A stretch of DNA of 64,000 nt from GCA-2706205 sp964215955 (lineage in GTDB: Bacteria > Bdellovibrionota > Bacteriovoracia > Bacteriovoracales > Bacteriovoracaceae), in contig CAXPDR010000014.1 in the NCBI GenBank assembly GCA_964215955.1, forward strand, positions 124,001-188,000. Direction: 5' to 3'. How positions within the stretch are numbered: the first letter of the stretch is position 1; the number at the start of each line of letters is the position of its first letter. The position numbers and the translations under genes are program-made. The notes under the pieces were generated by a model. It had not been told where the DNA came from, ran no database searches, and saw only the letters and a program-made list of their open reading frames with translations. This document shows, piece after piece, positions 53,686-62,698 of the stretch.

Positions 53686-53846
53686 TAAAACTTCCTTATT
53701 ATGATAGAATTGTAGAAAATTAATCGTGTATTGTTAAGTACTTTAAATTACAAACATGTTAAAATTAAGTATGGCTAAATACTTGAAATTATATGTTTAG
53801 GCTAAAATCTTCTCAATATATTTTTGAGTATTCCGATCGGTTAAAT

Positions 53847-56800
53847 ATGAAAAGTTTAACTATAACTACATTACTCCTCATTTTTACTTCTCAGGTTTGG
53901 GGGACAAGTTCAAACCCAAAGCAAGAGACCTTTAAGAACATTTCCTTTAACAACTTACAAAGCGCTAGGTGGGAGTATGTTAGATTTTTAATGCGAGTGG
54001 AAACACAAATTATAAATGATAAGCAAACTGAATTTCATTCCCAATACGATGGTCTTAAAAGGCTATTATATCCCATAGAAAATATTTACAGTGCTTATGG
54101 TGCGACTAAAGATGGTGATATGTGCTTTTTTGGTGGTTGGCCATCAAAGTTACAAAATAATATTTGTAAGGGGCCTTGGAGTTATAAAAACGATGAGAGT
54201 GTAAAGGCCATGGGAGATACTTATAATCAGGATAATACCTGTGGAGGAAATTTCTTCAGATGTAATCCCGTTTTATTTGGTTCACCAGTTGAAGGAGCAA
54301 AGTCTCCTATAAATGGTGTAAATGTTAATCTTAATCCTAACAACGGTAACGGCAAAGGTTATTGTGTTGATGCTTCTACAGGATATAAAGAACTTACTCA
54401 AAAATGTGAAAAAGCTTCTAGAGACTCCATTCCAAATATTATTAACGAATTGAAAGCAGACTCTGAAGATGCCAAGGCGAAAAGAGAGCAATTGGTTAAA
54501 CTCCATAATTCAATATTTGGTGAAGATGGGAAAGGTGGTTTTTGTGCTAATTTTAAATCAAACTCAGGTGAAGTTTATGACGCTTGTGATGATCTTAAGA
54601 ATAGACTCACACATCTTGGGGTGATTGCCGGAGATGTCGCAAATCAAGTACCAACAGACCCTGAATCTACAATAGAAGATCGTGATGCTGAAGATGAACA
54701 AAATCAAGGCCCTGATCACTCTCATGCAATGGCACTTATGCGCGCTTGCCATGAATATTTAAATAAGGAAGAGACCAGTGATCCTCTTGGAAGGAATTTA
54801 GTAGGAAAACTCTATGGCGGATTAGCAGCATGTTCACTAGGTCAAAACGAGAAAGCTTTGGAACCATTTGAAGATTTTGAGTTAGAGCGTATGGCCACTG
54901 AATTCAATAAAGTTGGATATCTTAGAGATTTAAATGAAAAATCTCTTAAAAATACAATTAAAGCTTTTATGATAAATGAGCTCGCTTTTGTTGAAGGCAA
55001 TCCCGAATATAAGGAGTTTGCCCAGGATTTTTTAATGCGAGGAATATTGAGAGACGATATTCCTATGCATACTGGAGATCAGTTTTTTGTTAATGAAAAA
55101 ACGAAGTTCTTTGAAAAGTTAAAAAAGAAATTTCCAGATCTCTCTGATGAAAACTATAAGAAAGTTTTTGTTGATGCTTATGATGAAATTTCAAAAGATA
55201 AAGATCAAATAGAACAACAAAACTTTGAAACTATGGGAGATAATTTTCAAAAAGCTTCACAAGTTATAAATAATGCATGTCATGATTTACATAAAAGGTT
55301 TCAAAAAAAATTTGGAGATGAGGTCTGGTTTACAGGTAATTACTTTAGAGAAAAGAGCAAAGATGAAACTGACTGGTTAAAGTTTGAACGTAATAATTTT
55401 AAGAACACGATAAATCAATCCTTAAATGAATATAAAACCACTCCATTTTTATCTTCCGAAACTTTTAGGGAAGAAGTACTTGATCCAACAGCAGATAATT
55501 TTGAAACATGTTTGGATGAACCTGCTGCTAGGATTATGAATCCAAAAGTAGATAAAAAAACATTTTATTATGGTGTTTTAGAACTAAGAGAAAATCTTTT
55601 AAATGGATTGGATGATATAAATGATGGAAGTATTTGGGGATTTGGAAATGATTGGCTAGTTAACAATAAAGTTGATGAATATATTAAAACGGCTCCTATT
55701 TCGGTTCTTAGAACTATTATGGAAAAAGATGGAGAAGAGCAAGAAAAACTAGCTAAATTTCTTTGTGGAAGGATAAAGTCTATTCAAACGTGGGATGATT
55801 ATAAAACGATTGGAAACACAAGCATTGGTTACGGAACAGCAGCCGCAGGTGTTGCTTGCGTTTTTGGACCGGCTAAGGGGAGAGCTTGTCAACTAATGAT
55901 AGCTGGATCTACCACAAGTGCCGTTGCTGGATTCTCAATGGAGCAAATGGCTTTGGGTGATAATAAAACCAATCTAAATGAGCTGGCCAAAGGCGGTGTT
56001 AGTGTCACAGATTCAGGTGAAATAGAGCAAAAGAATAATGACAGAGCCTTCACTGGTAAAACTCAAGTAGTAACTGGTGCTCTTGGTACATTTGCGACCG
56101 GTATAAATATGTTGAGAGCTGGGAATCCAGCTGTCCAAGGGACTGGTTTAATGACTACAACTGGCCGCGGGCTTGGGCCTGTGTATCAGAATGTTGATGA
56201 TGCAGCAGCTCAAGGGCAAAAACTTTTGACTACCACTGCGCAGACTGGTGGTCGACAAACAGGAAGTGTCTCAAATTCCTTAGATGACGTGACCTTTATT
56301 GTGGACTCTAAAGGAGTTGTACAGATTGGAACGGCCGCAAAAGGCTCAGTTATTAATCCAAAGAATTTAAATATTTCAGCTTCTAATCCAATTTCTATTG
56401 AAAGGCCATATTGGGAGATGTACAAACAGGCCCTGCTAAGTGGAAAGGAAGCAGCTAAAAACTTACCTAAAATTTCTGAGATCAGATTCTTTGATAGTGC
56501 AGGAAAGATTTCACTTGCTGGAAGAGACCTTTTTAAACATCTTCATAATTTGAAGTCCATGCCTTCAAGCAAAATCTCTGATCCATTTATTCAAAATGCT
56601 AAGAAAGTTTTGATAACGAATAAGGATAAAACAGGAAAGTTTCATCTCAATGCAAGAAATAAAATGAGAGAGAGAGTTCAGGCAACATTAAAAGATGTTT
56701 TAGGAATAGAAGGTCAATTAACCAAAGCAAATTTGCAAACCGCTTCACAAAACCTAACATCTAAATTTAAGATATCAGATTATCCAACTCATTCTCAAGC

Positions 56801-56879
56801 TTATAAAGTTGCTAGGGATGAGCTTGAAAGGGTTAAAGACTTTATTAAACTTATAATAGACCAAGTTCCAGCAAAGTAA
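53847..56879 (+). CDS. Large secreted protein of unknown function
   Basis: This 1010-residue protein has a signal peptide (MKSLTITTLLLIFTSQVWG) when started at the ATG at 53847; the upstream ATG at 53793 would put 18 polar residues in front. An N-terminal region of about 250 residues has several cysteines (MCFFGGWPS, NICKGPWS, CGGNFFRCN). The middle is helical and acidic. Residues 660-760 include a glycine/alanine-rich hydrophobic stretch (IGYGTAAAGVACVFGP, VTGALGTFATGINML) that may pass or insert into a membrane. The C-terminal 140 residues are basic and helical. I recognise no family. The gene overlaps the convergent kinase-like gene by 29 bases. Confidence 0.7.
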   Translation: MKSLTITTLLLIFTSQVWGTSSNPKQETFKNISFNNLQSARWEYVRFLMRVETQIINDKQTEFHSQYDGLKRLLYPIENIYSAYGATKDGDMCFFGGWPSKLQNNICKGPWSYKNDESVKAMGDTYNQDNTCGGNFFRCNPVLFGSPVEGAKSPINGVNVNLNPNNGNGKGYCVDASTGYKELTQKCEKASRDSIPNIINELKADSEDAKAKREQLVKLHNSIFGEDGKGGFCANFKSNSGEVYDACDDLKNRLTHLGVIAGDVANQVPTDPESTIEDRDAEDEQNQGPDHSHAMALMRACHEYLNKEETSDPLGRNLVGKLYGGLAACSLGQNEKALEPFEDFELERMATEFNKVGYLRDLNEKSLKNTIKAFMINELAFVEGNPEYKEFAQDFLMRGILRDDIPMHTGDQFFVNEKTKFFEKLKKKFPDLSDENYKKVFVDAYDEISKDKDQIEQQNFETMGDNFQKASQVINNACHDLHKRFQKKFGDEVWFTGNYFREKSKDETDWLKFERNNFKNTINQSLNEYKTTPFLSSETFREEVLDPTADNFETCLDEPAARIMNPKVDKKTFYYGVLELRENLLNGLDDINDGSIWGFGNDWLVNNKVDEYIKTAPISVLRTIMEKDGEEQEKLAKFLCGRIKSIQTWDDYKTIGNTSIGYGTAAAGVACVFGPAKGRACQLMIAGSTTSAVAGFSMEQMALGDNKTNLNELAKGGVSVTDSGEIEQKNNDRAFTGKTQVVTGALGTFATGINMLRAGNPAVQGTGLMTTTGRGLGPVYQNVDDAAAQGQKLLTTTAQTGGRQTGSVSNSLDDVTFIVDSKGVVQIGTAAKGSVINPKNLNISASNPISIERPYWEMYKQALLSGKEAAKNLPKISEIRFFDSAGKISLAGRDLFKHLHNLKSMPSSKISDPFIQNAKKVLITNKDKTGKFHLNARNKMRERVQATLKDVLGIEGQLTKANLQTASQNLTSKFKISDYPTHSQAYKVARDELERVKDFIKLIIDQVPAK

Positions 56880-57468
56880 GACCACTGGCACTAATAATAG
56901 GTATACTCAAATTATCATCCTTAATAACTAAAAATTCAGAGACTGCTCCAATTAATGGAGCAGTAAATATAAAAACAATATTTTGTTGAAGAGAAGATTC
57001 AGTCAAGTTTAAATAGATTATCGTCACAATTAAACAGGTTATATAAAAACTTAGGCATCCTACCCAGGACTTATTTTCAGTGATTTTTCTTTTACCAAAT
57101 ATTTTTCCAAAAAGGGCTCCTATAGGATCGCCAAAGATAAGATACCAAATGGCAAGGTTTGCCAGATCCCATGAAAAGAAATAGAAAGTGACCGCTACAC
57201 CGAAAGCATAATAAGTGAGACCAGAGAATTTATTAATTTCTTCCTTTCTTGCAAAGGGCTTTACTAATTTTAGGTATAAAGCGTTTATATTTTTATTATT
57301 TAGTCTCAATAACTCATTTAATAAACCTACTAAACCAATAAGACCTGCATAGAGTCCTGCTGATTTTCCATCCCACTGCATGATGTAGGTGATGCCCATG
57401 GCCATTATACCTGTTAATATATGGAAAAATTTTCTTTCTAAATGAAGATTCTGTTTAGATTTTAACAA
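56851..57468 (-). CDS. Dolichol-kinase/CTP-diacylglycerol-kinase-like membrane protein
   Basis: This 205-residue protein has six or seven hydrophobic segments and the SEC59/COG0170-type motif IFGDPIGALFGKIFGKRKI, followed by KSWVGCLSF, seen in CTP-dependent dolichol and diacylglycerol kinases. LERKFFHILTGIMAM is the usual N-terminal element. It probably phosphorylates a membrane polyprenol or diacylglycerol using CTP. The best start is a TTG at 57468, with AGAGGA eight bases upstream; the longest frame starts at a TTG at 57495. It is divergent from the START-domain gene and overlaps the large secreted protein gene at its 3' end. Confidence 0.75.
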   Translation of the reverse strand: MLKSKQNLHLERKFFHILTGIMAMGITYIMQWDGKSAGLYAGLIGLVGLLNELLRLNNKNINALYLKLVKPFARKEEINKFSGLTYYAFGVAVTFYFFSWDLANLAIWYLIFGDPIGALFGKIFGKRKITENKSWVGCLSFYITCLIVTIIYLNLTESSLQQNIVFIFTAPLIGAVSEFLVIKDDNLSIPIISASGLTLLELGLL

Positions 57469-57585
57469 GACTTTAATCCTCTTCCTTATCCACAAGCTAC
57501 TTTGGTGAAGTCGTTATTTCCAATAATTGTGGTCAACTTTTGTTTGGTATTATTTATTTCTATTTTAGGTTAAAATCATCATGTC

Positions 57586-58248
57586 ATGAAAAAGAATATT
57601 TGGAAAATTTTGTTGTGTATTTCTCTTAGTTGTGGTGCTTTGGCAGAAACTTATGATTGGATCCATATCACTAAAAGAGATGGCATCGATATATATTCAA
57701 GAAACACAAAAAATTCACCTATAAAGTCCCTAAGAGCTGAAGGAGTTATAGAGAGCTCTATAGAACAAATTACAGCAATTCTTAGAGATGTTCCTACGGC
57801 AATGGATTGGGTTCCTAATCTACATCAGCGCTCTTATGTGAAAAATATCTCTGATACTGAAGCAGTACTATATGATGTAACAAATTTACCCTGGCCAGTT
57901 AAAGATAGGGATATGGTCGTTCATCATCGGCTGGTTTTAAGTCCTGATCAAAAGTTTTTAATTTTAAAGTTTAATAGTGTTGAAAATGAAAAACCTTATG
58001 ACGAAAACTATGTAAGGGCGCACATTCAAGAGGGAGAAATTCATTTTAGGCCAGTGAAAAATAATCATACTTTCGTAAAGGTATTTATGTTAGTTGATCC
58101 TATGGGAAAAATTCCTAAATGGGTTGTTAATTTATTACAAGTTAAAATGCCCTATGAGTTTATTATGGCGTTGGACAAATCTGCCATCAATACAAAGCTT
58201 AGACCTTTACCAGGTATTCAAAAATTAATTAATTCCATTCAAAAATAG
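57586..58248 (+). CDS. Exported START-domain lipid-binding protein
   Basis: This 220-residue protein has a signal peptide (KKNIWKILLCISLSCGALA) and a START-type fold: GIDIYSRNTKNSPIKSLRAE near the N-terminus, PTAMDWVPNLHQRSYVKNIS in the middle, LPWPVKDRDMVVHHRL and the usual C-terminal helix. START domains bind lipids or sterols in a hydrophobic pocket. Being exported, it could carry lipid in the periplasm. A lipid-kinase-like gene is divergent to it, making a loose lipid theme. Confidence 0.87.
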   Translation: MKKNIWKILLCISLSCGALAETYDWIHITKRDGIDIYSRNTKNSPIKSLRAEGVIESSIEQITAILRDVPTAMDWVPNLHQRSYVKNISDTEAVLYDVTNLPWPVKDRDMVVHHRLVLSPDQKFLILKFNSVENEKPYDENYVRAHIQEGEIHFRPVKNNHTFVKVFMLVDPMGKIPKWVVNLLQVKMPYEFIMALDKSAINTKLRPLPGIQKLINSIQK

Positions 58249-58303
58249 GCATTTAATTTTCATATTATTCTCGGTAAGATAATGATTTAAATGGAGATAT
58301 AAA

Positions 58304-58747
58304 TTGAAAACTTCTACTATCGTTGGTGTATTAATAAGTATTGTAATCGTCGTAATTACAATCGTAGCAATACAAGCTTTTAAGGTTAAAAGAGAATTCG
58401 TGGTTCTGTTTAATAATCATCTTAACTTTTGTTTTCTTGTAGATGATAGGTATACTCTTGAAATTAAGGATACTGAGTTTACTTATGTCGGAGGGAAAAA
58501 TTCAGGTGTCATTAAACTTGTTAAAGGTGGGATAGATCCTAAAATTAAAAGGCAAAAACTTAATGGATTTGTTGGTGCCTATAAAAAAGAAAAAAACCTA
58601 CGTTATTTTGAATATAAGCTTAATGAAAACTATATTCTAACTGATAGCTTTATTCATGCAGAAAAAAGCCCCGTAAATTTAGTTCCTTATAGGGAAGACT
58701 GTTCTAAAATTAAAAACAATTTTAAAAAACATAAAGAAATATTTTAA
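58304..58747 (+). CDS. Small membrane-anchored protein, unknown function
   Basis: This 147-residue protein starts at a TTG with GGAG eight bases upstream. It has an N-terminal membrane segment (STIVGVLISIVIVVITIVAI) and a soluble remainder with several lysines and two cysteines (LNFCFLVD, REDCSKI). No family is recognised. It precedes the cyclophilin gene by 12 bases, so they may be co-transcribed. Confidence 0.62.
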   Translation: MKTSTIVGVLISIVIVVITIVAIQAFKVKREFVVLFNNHLNFCFLVDDRYTLEIKDTEFTYVGGKNSGVIKLVKGGIDPKIKRQKLNGFVGAYKKEKNLRYFEYKLNENYILTDSFIHAEKSPVNLVPYREDCSKIKNNFKKHKEIF

Positions 58748-58759
58748 TGGAGAAAAAAT

Positions 58760-59308
58760 ATGAAAATTCTAATAATACTTGGATTACTTTTTAGTTTATC
58801 AACAATGGCAAAAGATAAAACTGTTAAAGTGCTTATGGAAACATCAGCTGGAAATATGGAGTTAGAGTTAAATGAAACAAAGGCACCAATTACTGTAAAA
58901 AATTTTTTAAGTTATGTTGATAAGAAGTTTTATGATGGTTTGATTTTTCATAGGGTCATTAAGAATTTTATGATTCAAGGTGGAGGATTTGGCTCAAATA
59001 TGAAACAGAAATCTCCAGGAAAACCAATTAAAAATGAAGCTAGCAATGGATTAACTAATGAAGCTGGTACTATTGCTATGGCCAGAACAAATGATCCAGA
59101 TAGTGCGACCTCTCAGTTTTTTATCAATGCAAAAAATAATTCATTTTTAAATAAATCTGGAAGCAATGCTGGTTATGCTGTATTTGGCAGAGTGACTAAA
59201 GGTATGCCTGTTTTAAAGAAGATTGAATCAGTGAAAACTGGCAGCAAAGCTGGGCATCAAGATGTACCAGTTGACCCTATAATTATAAAAACTATCAAAC
59301 GTTTATAA
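58760..59308 (+). CDS. ppiA: Exported cyclophilin-type peptidyl-prolyl isomerase
   Basis: This 182-residue protein has a signal peptide (MKILIILGLLFSLSTMA) and a complete cyclophilin domain. Diagnostic segments are FYDGLIFHRVIKNFMIQGGG, ARTNDPDSATSQFFINAKNN and AVFGRVTKGMPVL, carrying the catalytic Arg of FHRV and the Gln/Phe pocket. It isomerises peptidyl-prolyl bonds during periplasmic folding. GGAG precedes the ATG. It ends at a terminator. Confidence 0.93.
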   Translation: MKILIILGLLFSLSTMAKDKTVKVLMETSAGNMELELNETKAPITVKNFLSYVDKKFYDGLIFHRVIKNFMIQGGGFGSNMKQKSPGKPIKNEASNGLTNEAGTIAMARTNDPDSATSQFFINAKNNSFLNKSGSNAGYAVFGRVTKGMPVLKKIESVKTGSKAGHQDVPVDPIIIKTIKRL

Positions 59309-59317
59309 TTTTAAAAT

Positions 59318-59350
59318 GGCTCTCTAAATCTAGGGGGCCTTTCTTTTTTA
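59318..59350 (+). terminator. Rho-independent terminator of the cyclophilin gene
   Basis: GGCTCTCT/AGGGGGCC (eight pairs, three of them G-U) around AAATCT is followed by TTTCTTTTTT, about ten bases after the cyclophilin stop. Confidence 0.78.
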
Positions 59351-59377
59351 TAAAATTTACACATTGTGTTAAAAAAC

Positions 59378-59406
59378 TTGTCAAAAATTAACTCTTACTG
59401 TAGTTT
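59378..59406 (+). promoter_or_regulatory. Candidate promoter of the protein-glutaminase-like gene
   Basis: TTGTCA at 59378-59383, a 17-base spacer and TAGTTT at 59401-59406 fit a sigma-70-type promoter about 70 bases before the gene start. A partial palindrome, TTTGC/GCAAA, lies just behind it. The call rests on sequence resemblance only. Confidence 0.4.
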
Positions 59407-59473
59407 GCCGCAACGCAAAAATGCAATTTACTTTAAACATACTTAAAAAACGAAACTACAAGTGAGGAACAAA

Positions 59474-60439
59474 ATGAAAAAACAATTTTTAGCAGTATTA
59501 GCGCTATCTACAGTGCTTTCAGGTGCGGTAAAAGCCGATGAAAATGTAACAGCAAGATCTCCTATGCAAGACTATACACCTTCTCAGGTTTCTGAAGATG
59601 AAATTCAGGATATTTTTAGAGAAATGAGAACAGGATGGTCAAGCGGTGGATTCTGTTTCAATAGAGCACATGTATGGGCATATGAAATGAGAAAAGAGCG
59701 TGAAATTGAATCAATGAAAATATTAATTCACTACACAGATCTTTATAAGCATGTTGCCAGTGCTCCATATAAAATCAAAACAGGTTGGAGTTGGAGAGGA
59801 CCATATGATAAATTAAACTTTCAATGGGAGTATCACATTGCCCCAGCTGTAGAAAGAATGGAAGACGGTGAAGTTGTCGTTTTAGATAAAGCCGTTGCAA
59901 ACCCTCAAACTGGCCCAAAAACAGCTGATCAGTGGGTTAACTATTTTGAAAGACGTTTAGAAGGCGTGCTTAACAATGAAATGCATAAAGTAAGAGCTAG
60001 ATTAGCTGAATATAAAGAAGATGGTAAAGCTAAGAGAATTTTAGCAGAAAGAATTGAAAACTTAATTGCCAATACTCCAATTGATGAGAACGGTAAATAT
60101 GATGTTAAATGTACACCTATTACTCATATTGTTGAACATGACACTAACAGAAATAATTGGTGTTCAAGACAACTTACGAGTATGTATTATTTTAATCAAA
60201 AAGATTTAAGGTTATTAAACTATAATTCTTCTAGATATATTACAAGTATGGATCAATACAAGCAAAGAGATGCTGATAATGGTTCAAGAAATTACTTTAC
60301 ATCATTCAATACTTATACAGTTTTAGACGCATATAAAATTGGATTTGGTGTAAGTAAAAGATCACTTAGAAACCTAGAAGGTGAAAAAGTAAAAGATGCA
60401 AACGATATGGAAAGATTTCCGCAGGGAACAGGTAGATAA
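59474..60439 (+). CDS. Secreted protein-glutaminase-like enzyme (protein-glutamine deamidase)
   Basis: This 321-residue exported protein (signal peptide MKKQFLAVLALSTVLSGAVKA) resembles the protein-glutaminase family. The triad candidates are Cys61 in GGFCFNRAHVWAYEM, His121 in WEYHIAPAV and Asp138 in VVVLDKAVANP, in the order and rough spacing of the Chryseobacterium enzyme (Cys, His, Asp with a transglutaminase-like fold). The enzyme deamidates protein-bound Gln to Glu. The last 120 residues, with several cysteines, are extra. I start at the ATG at 59474, five bases after GAGGA; an in-frame GTG is at 59462. A strong terminator follows, and two transglutaminase-elicitor genes lie downstream. 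Confidence 0.72.
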   Translation: MKKQFLAVLALSTVLSGAVKADENVTARSPMQDYTPSQVSEDEIQDIFREMRTGWSSGGFCFNRAHVWAYEMRKEREIESMKILIHYTDLYKHVASAPYKIKTGWSWRGPYDKLNFQWEYHIAPAVERMEDGEVVVLDKAVANPQTGPKTADQWVNYFERRLEGVLNNEMHKVRARLAEYKEDGKAKRILAERIENLIANTPIDENGKYDVKCTPITHIVEHDTNRNNWCSRQLTSMYYFNQKDLRLLNYNSSRYITSMDQYKQRDADNGSRNYFTSFNTYTVLDAYKIGFGVSKRSLRNLEGEKVKDANDMERFPQGTGR

Positions 60440-60466
60440 ACCTTCTTTGTAGTTATTAGTTAGTTT

Positions 60467-60508
60467 TAAAGTAAGGCCTCTGGTACCCCCAGGGGCTTTA
60501 CTTTTTTA
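60467..60508 (+). terminator. Strong Rho-independent terminator after the glutaminase-like gene
   Basis: AAAGTAAGGCCTCTGG/CCAGGGGCTTTACTTT forms a long stem closed by a short loop and is followed by a T-run. It separates the glutaminase-like gene from the transglutaminase operon. Confidence 0.88.
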
Positions 60509-60621
60509 TAGAGGTTTCTTTTAAATACTATCCAGTAATACCATTTTTTAAATCAAAATTTCTCAATTCCCTTAAGTCATAACATTAGAACTGATTCTTC
60601 TTTTAGACCAGTAATATCAAT

Positions 60622-60650
60622 GGTTTAAATTAGTTTAAACTGTCTATAAT
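60622..60650 (+). promoter_or_regulatory. Candidate promoter/operator of the transglutaminase operon
   Basis: TATAAT at 60645-60650 fits a -10 element. An inverted repeat, GTTTAAA-TTAG-TTTAAAC (60623-60640), covers the expected -35 region and could be an operator. About 115 bases of leader follow before the ATG, containing an odd palindrome TGCGCTGCGCA at 60676-60686. The remainder of this 325-base gap holds only the upstream terminator. Confidence 0.4.
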
Positions 60651-60675
60651 TTTTACATGTGACTTTAAAATGAAT

Positions 60676-60686
60676 TGCGCTGCGCA
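60676..60686. promoter_or_regulatory. Short palindrome TGCGCTGCGCA in the leader
   Basis: TGCGC-T-GCGCA is a perfect odd palindrome of 11 bases inside the 115-base leader of the transglutaminase operon, flanked by AAT and ATCAATT. It could be an operator or a weak hairpin. It is suggestive only. Confidence 0.25.
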
Positions 60687-60764
60687 TCAATTGTGGTAAG
60701 TTCAAACCAATACTTTTTTAAAAAAATGGCAAGAAATAGGCCCCCAACCTAAGGATTGATTATT

Positions 60765-62678
60765 ATGAAAAGACGGAACAGTGTATTAGCTGTATTGATG
60801 TTAGGAGCAGTTGTTTCTAATGTATTTGCAGATGAAAATCCAACAAACATTTATCCATTTGTCCCAATGTCGGTTAAAGAGATTTATAATGACGTTGAGA
60901 GAGTTACAGAAGATAAAAACTTCATTAAAAACTTTTACGATATTATTGAGCAAAAGCTTTCAAAAAAGAAGACAAAGGTTAAGCCTTGGTCATCTTCTTA
61001 TTGGCCACTAGGAAAAGGTACAATTGCTGATCCATATGAAGATTCTAAAGTATCTTATTATGTAGAATATATCAGAACTCATACTGGTGTTTGGAAGCAT
61101 TCACTTGATGACTTTAAGAAAAGAAAAAAGAAACTTCTTAATGACCAAATCTTAGAAAAACTAACTAACAAAGAGTTAGAGAAATTAGCACCATCTGAAA
61201 AATACGATATTTTACTAGGTGACTTTTCTTTTGATTTAACGAATAGACAAATGGAATATATGGGACGTTACGGTGCTGATAACCATTATGGAAGTTTGGA
61301 TAAAATTTATGCTGCTGGAGATGATACATTAAGTCTAGCTGAACTATATGTAAGCTGGGGCTGGTATAAGACTCCAGAGGATGCTTTTAGAATTGATTCT
61401 GTTTTAAATAAAAGAATAGATGCGCAAAGAGCTGTGAGTTTAGTCGATAGTGGTGATAGTGAAAATATTGAGGATGCATGGCATGCAGTTAAAGATCAAG
61501 CTTTAGCTGAAGCTAAAAACTATGTGATTGATGAGCCTTTATCAACAGATATTGCCGGATGGGAAGGGATTTGTAATGGTTGGTCAACAGCTGCTGGTAT
61601 TATCCCAAGACCTAGAAAAGCTGTAACATTTAATTTAGGAAAAAGATCTGACGGATCAGATATTATTATTAAATTCTTTCCTTCTGATATAAAAGGTTTA
61701 GTTTCTCAACTTTGGTTTAACTCATCGATTCAAGACAGTTTCTATGTTGCTAATAATGGAAAGCCTCAAGGTGGTACAATCTTAGTTGGAAACAGATGTA
61801 ATACTGATGCTGAGGAGGATGCTTATGGAAGGCTTTATGACGTTGAAAAAGATCCTTACTCAAGACAGTTAGAACCAAGATGTGTTGGAGTTCACCCTGC
61901 TAAATGGCATATGGGTCTAGTTAACTTGATAGGTAAACAAGGAAGGTCTTTTGTTGTTGAAAGAAAAGTAGACTCACCAGTCGATAATCACCCTATGTAT
62001 AGTTATGAAATGAAATATTTTAATCCTAATGATGGAAAAGAATATAAAGATATTAGACATAATATTGAAGAGATTACCGAAGAAGATCAGTTTTATAGTA
62101 ATAGAAACCCAAAAGCTAAATATGTGGTAGGTGTTGAAACGACTATGACTTATTTAGATTATATGAAACCAAATAGAGAAGAGACAGACGATGAAAAAGA
62201 TGACTCTGAGGTTGATAAGACTATGCTTTATGATCTTGAATTAGATGCTGATTATAATATTGTTGGTGGACAATGGAGAGCTAAGTATGCTGGAAAAATT
62301 CTAAGAAAGAAAAGACCAGGTTCAAAAATTAGACAAAAAGAAAAAAGAAACCATAATCAACCGGATTTCTTTTGGGTTGTTTCAAAAAGGTGGAAAGAGA
62401 CAGGTTATTTTAACAACTGGTCAAGCGTTGCTAAGTGGGAAGACAAAACTCAAGCTCCACCTGCGTCATGGATTGATACCGCCAAGAAAACTCATGATAT
62501 GCACGCATATGAAAGTACATATAATTACAAAGGAAAATTATGTGATGTGAAAAACCCTAACACTGGCGACAAAAGAACTGTTTGGTGTGGGTTAAAGACT
62601 AATAAACCTCAACCGATGTCAAATGTTGTAAATACGTTGATTGAATTGTCATCCGGAAAGTCTTTTAGTGAACTTTAA
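60765..62678 (+). CDS. Secreted transglutaminase-elicitor family protein, copy 1
   Basis: This 637-residue exported protein (signal peptide MKRRNSVLAVLMLGAVVSNV followed by FA) matches the transglutaminase-elicitor family known from Phytophthora GP42 and bacterial relatives. The domain spans about residues 250-430: AGWEGICNGWSTAAGIIPRP with Cys270, FFPSDIKGLVSQLW, VGNRCN, and HPAKWHMGLVNLIG with His382. The third catalytic residue could be Asp403 or Asp407 in KVDSPVDNHPM. Transglutaminases cross-link Gln and Lys side chains. The N-terminal 200 residues are family-specific. I start at the ATG at 60765 with AAGGA nine bases upstream. Copy 2 follows after 20 bases. Confidence 0.83.
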   Translation: MKRRNSVLAVLMLGAVVSNVFADENPTNIYPFVPMSVKEIYNDVERVTEDKNFIKNFYDIIEQKLSKKKTKVKPWSSSYWPLGKGTIADPYEDSKVSYYVEYIRTHTGVWKHSLDDFKKRKKKLLNDQILEKLTNKELEKLAPSEKYDILLGDFSFDLTNRQMEYMGRYGADNHYGSLDKIYAAGDDTLSLAELYVSWGWYKTPEDAFRIDSVLNKRIDAQRAVSLVDSGDSENIEDAWHAVKDQALAEAKNYVIDEPLSTDIAGWEGICNGWSTAAGIIPRPRKAVTFNLGKRSDGSDIIIKFFPSDIKGLVSQLWFNSSIQDSFYVANNGKPQGGTILVGNRCNTDAEEDAYGRLYDVEKDPYSRQLEPRCVGVHPAKWHMGLVNLIGKQGRSFVVERKVDSPVDNHPMYSYEMKYFNPNDGKEYKDIRHNIEEITEEDQFYSNRNPKAKYVVGVETTMTYLDYMKPNREETDDEKDDSEVDKTMLYDLELDADYNIVGGQWRAKYAGKILRKKRPGSKIRQKEKRNHNQPDFFWVVSKRWKETGYFNNWSSVAKWEDKTQAPPASWIDTAKKTHDMHAYESTYNYKGKLCDVKNPNTGDKRTVWCGLKTNKPQPMSNVVNTLIELSSGKSFSEL

Positions 62679-62698
62679 AAATAACTAAGGAAATAAAG

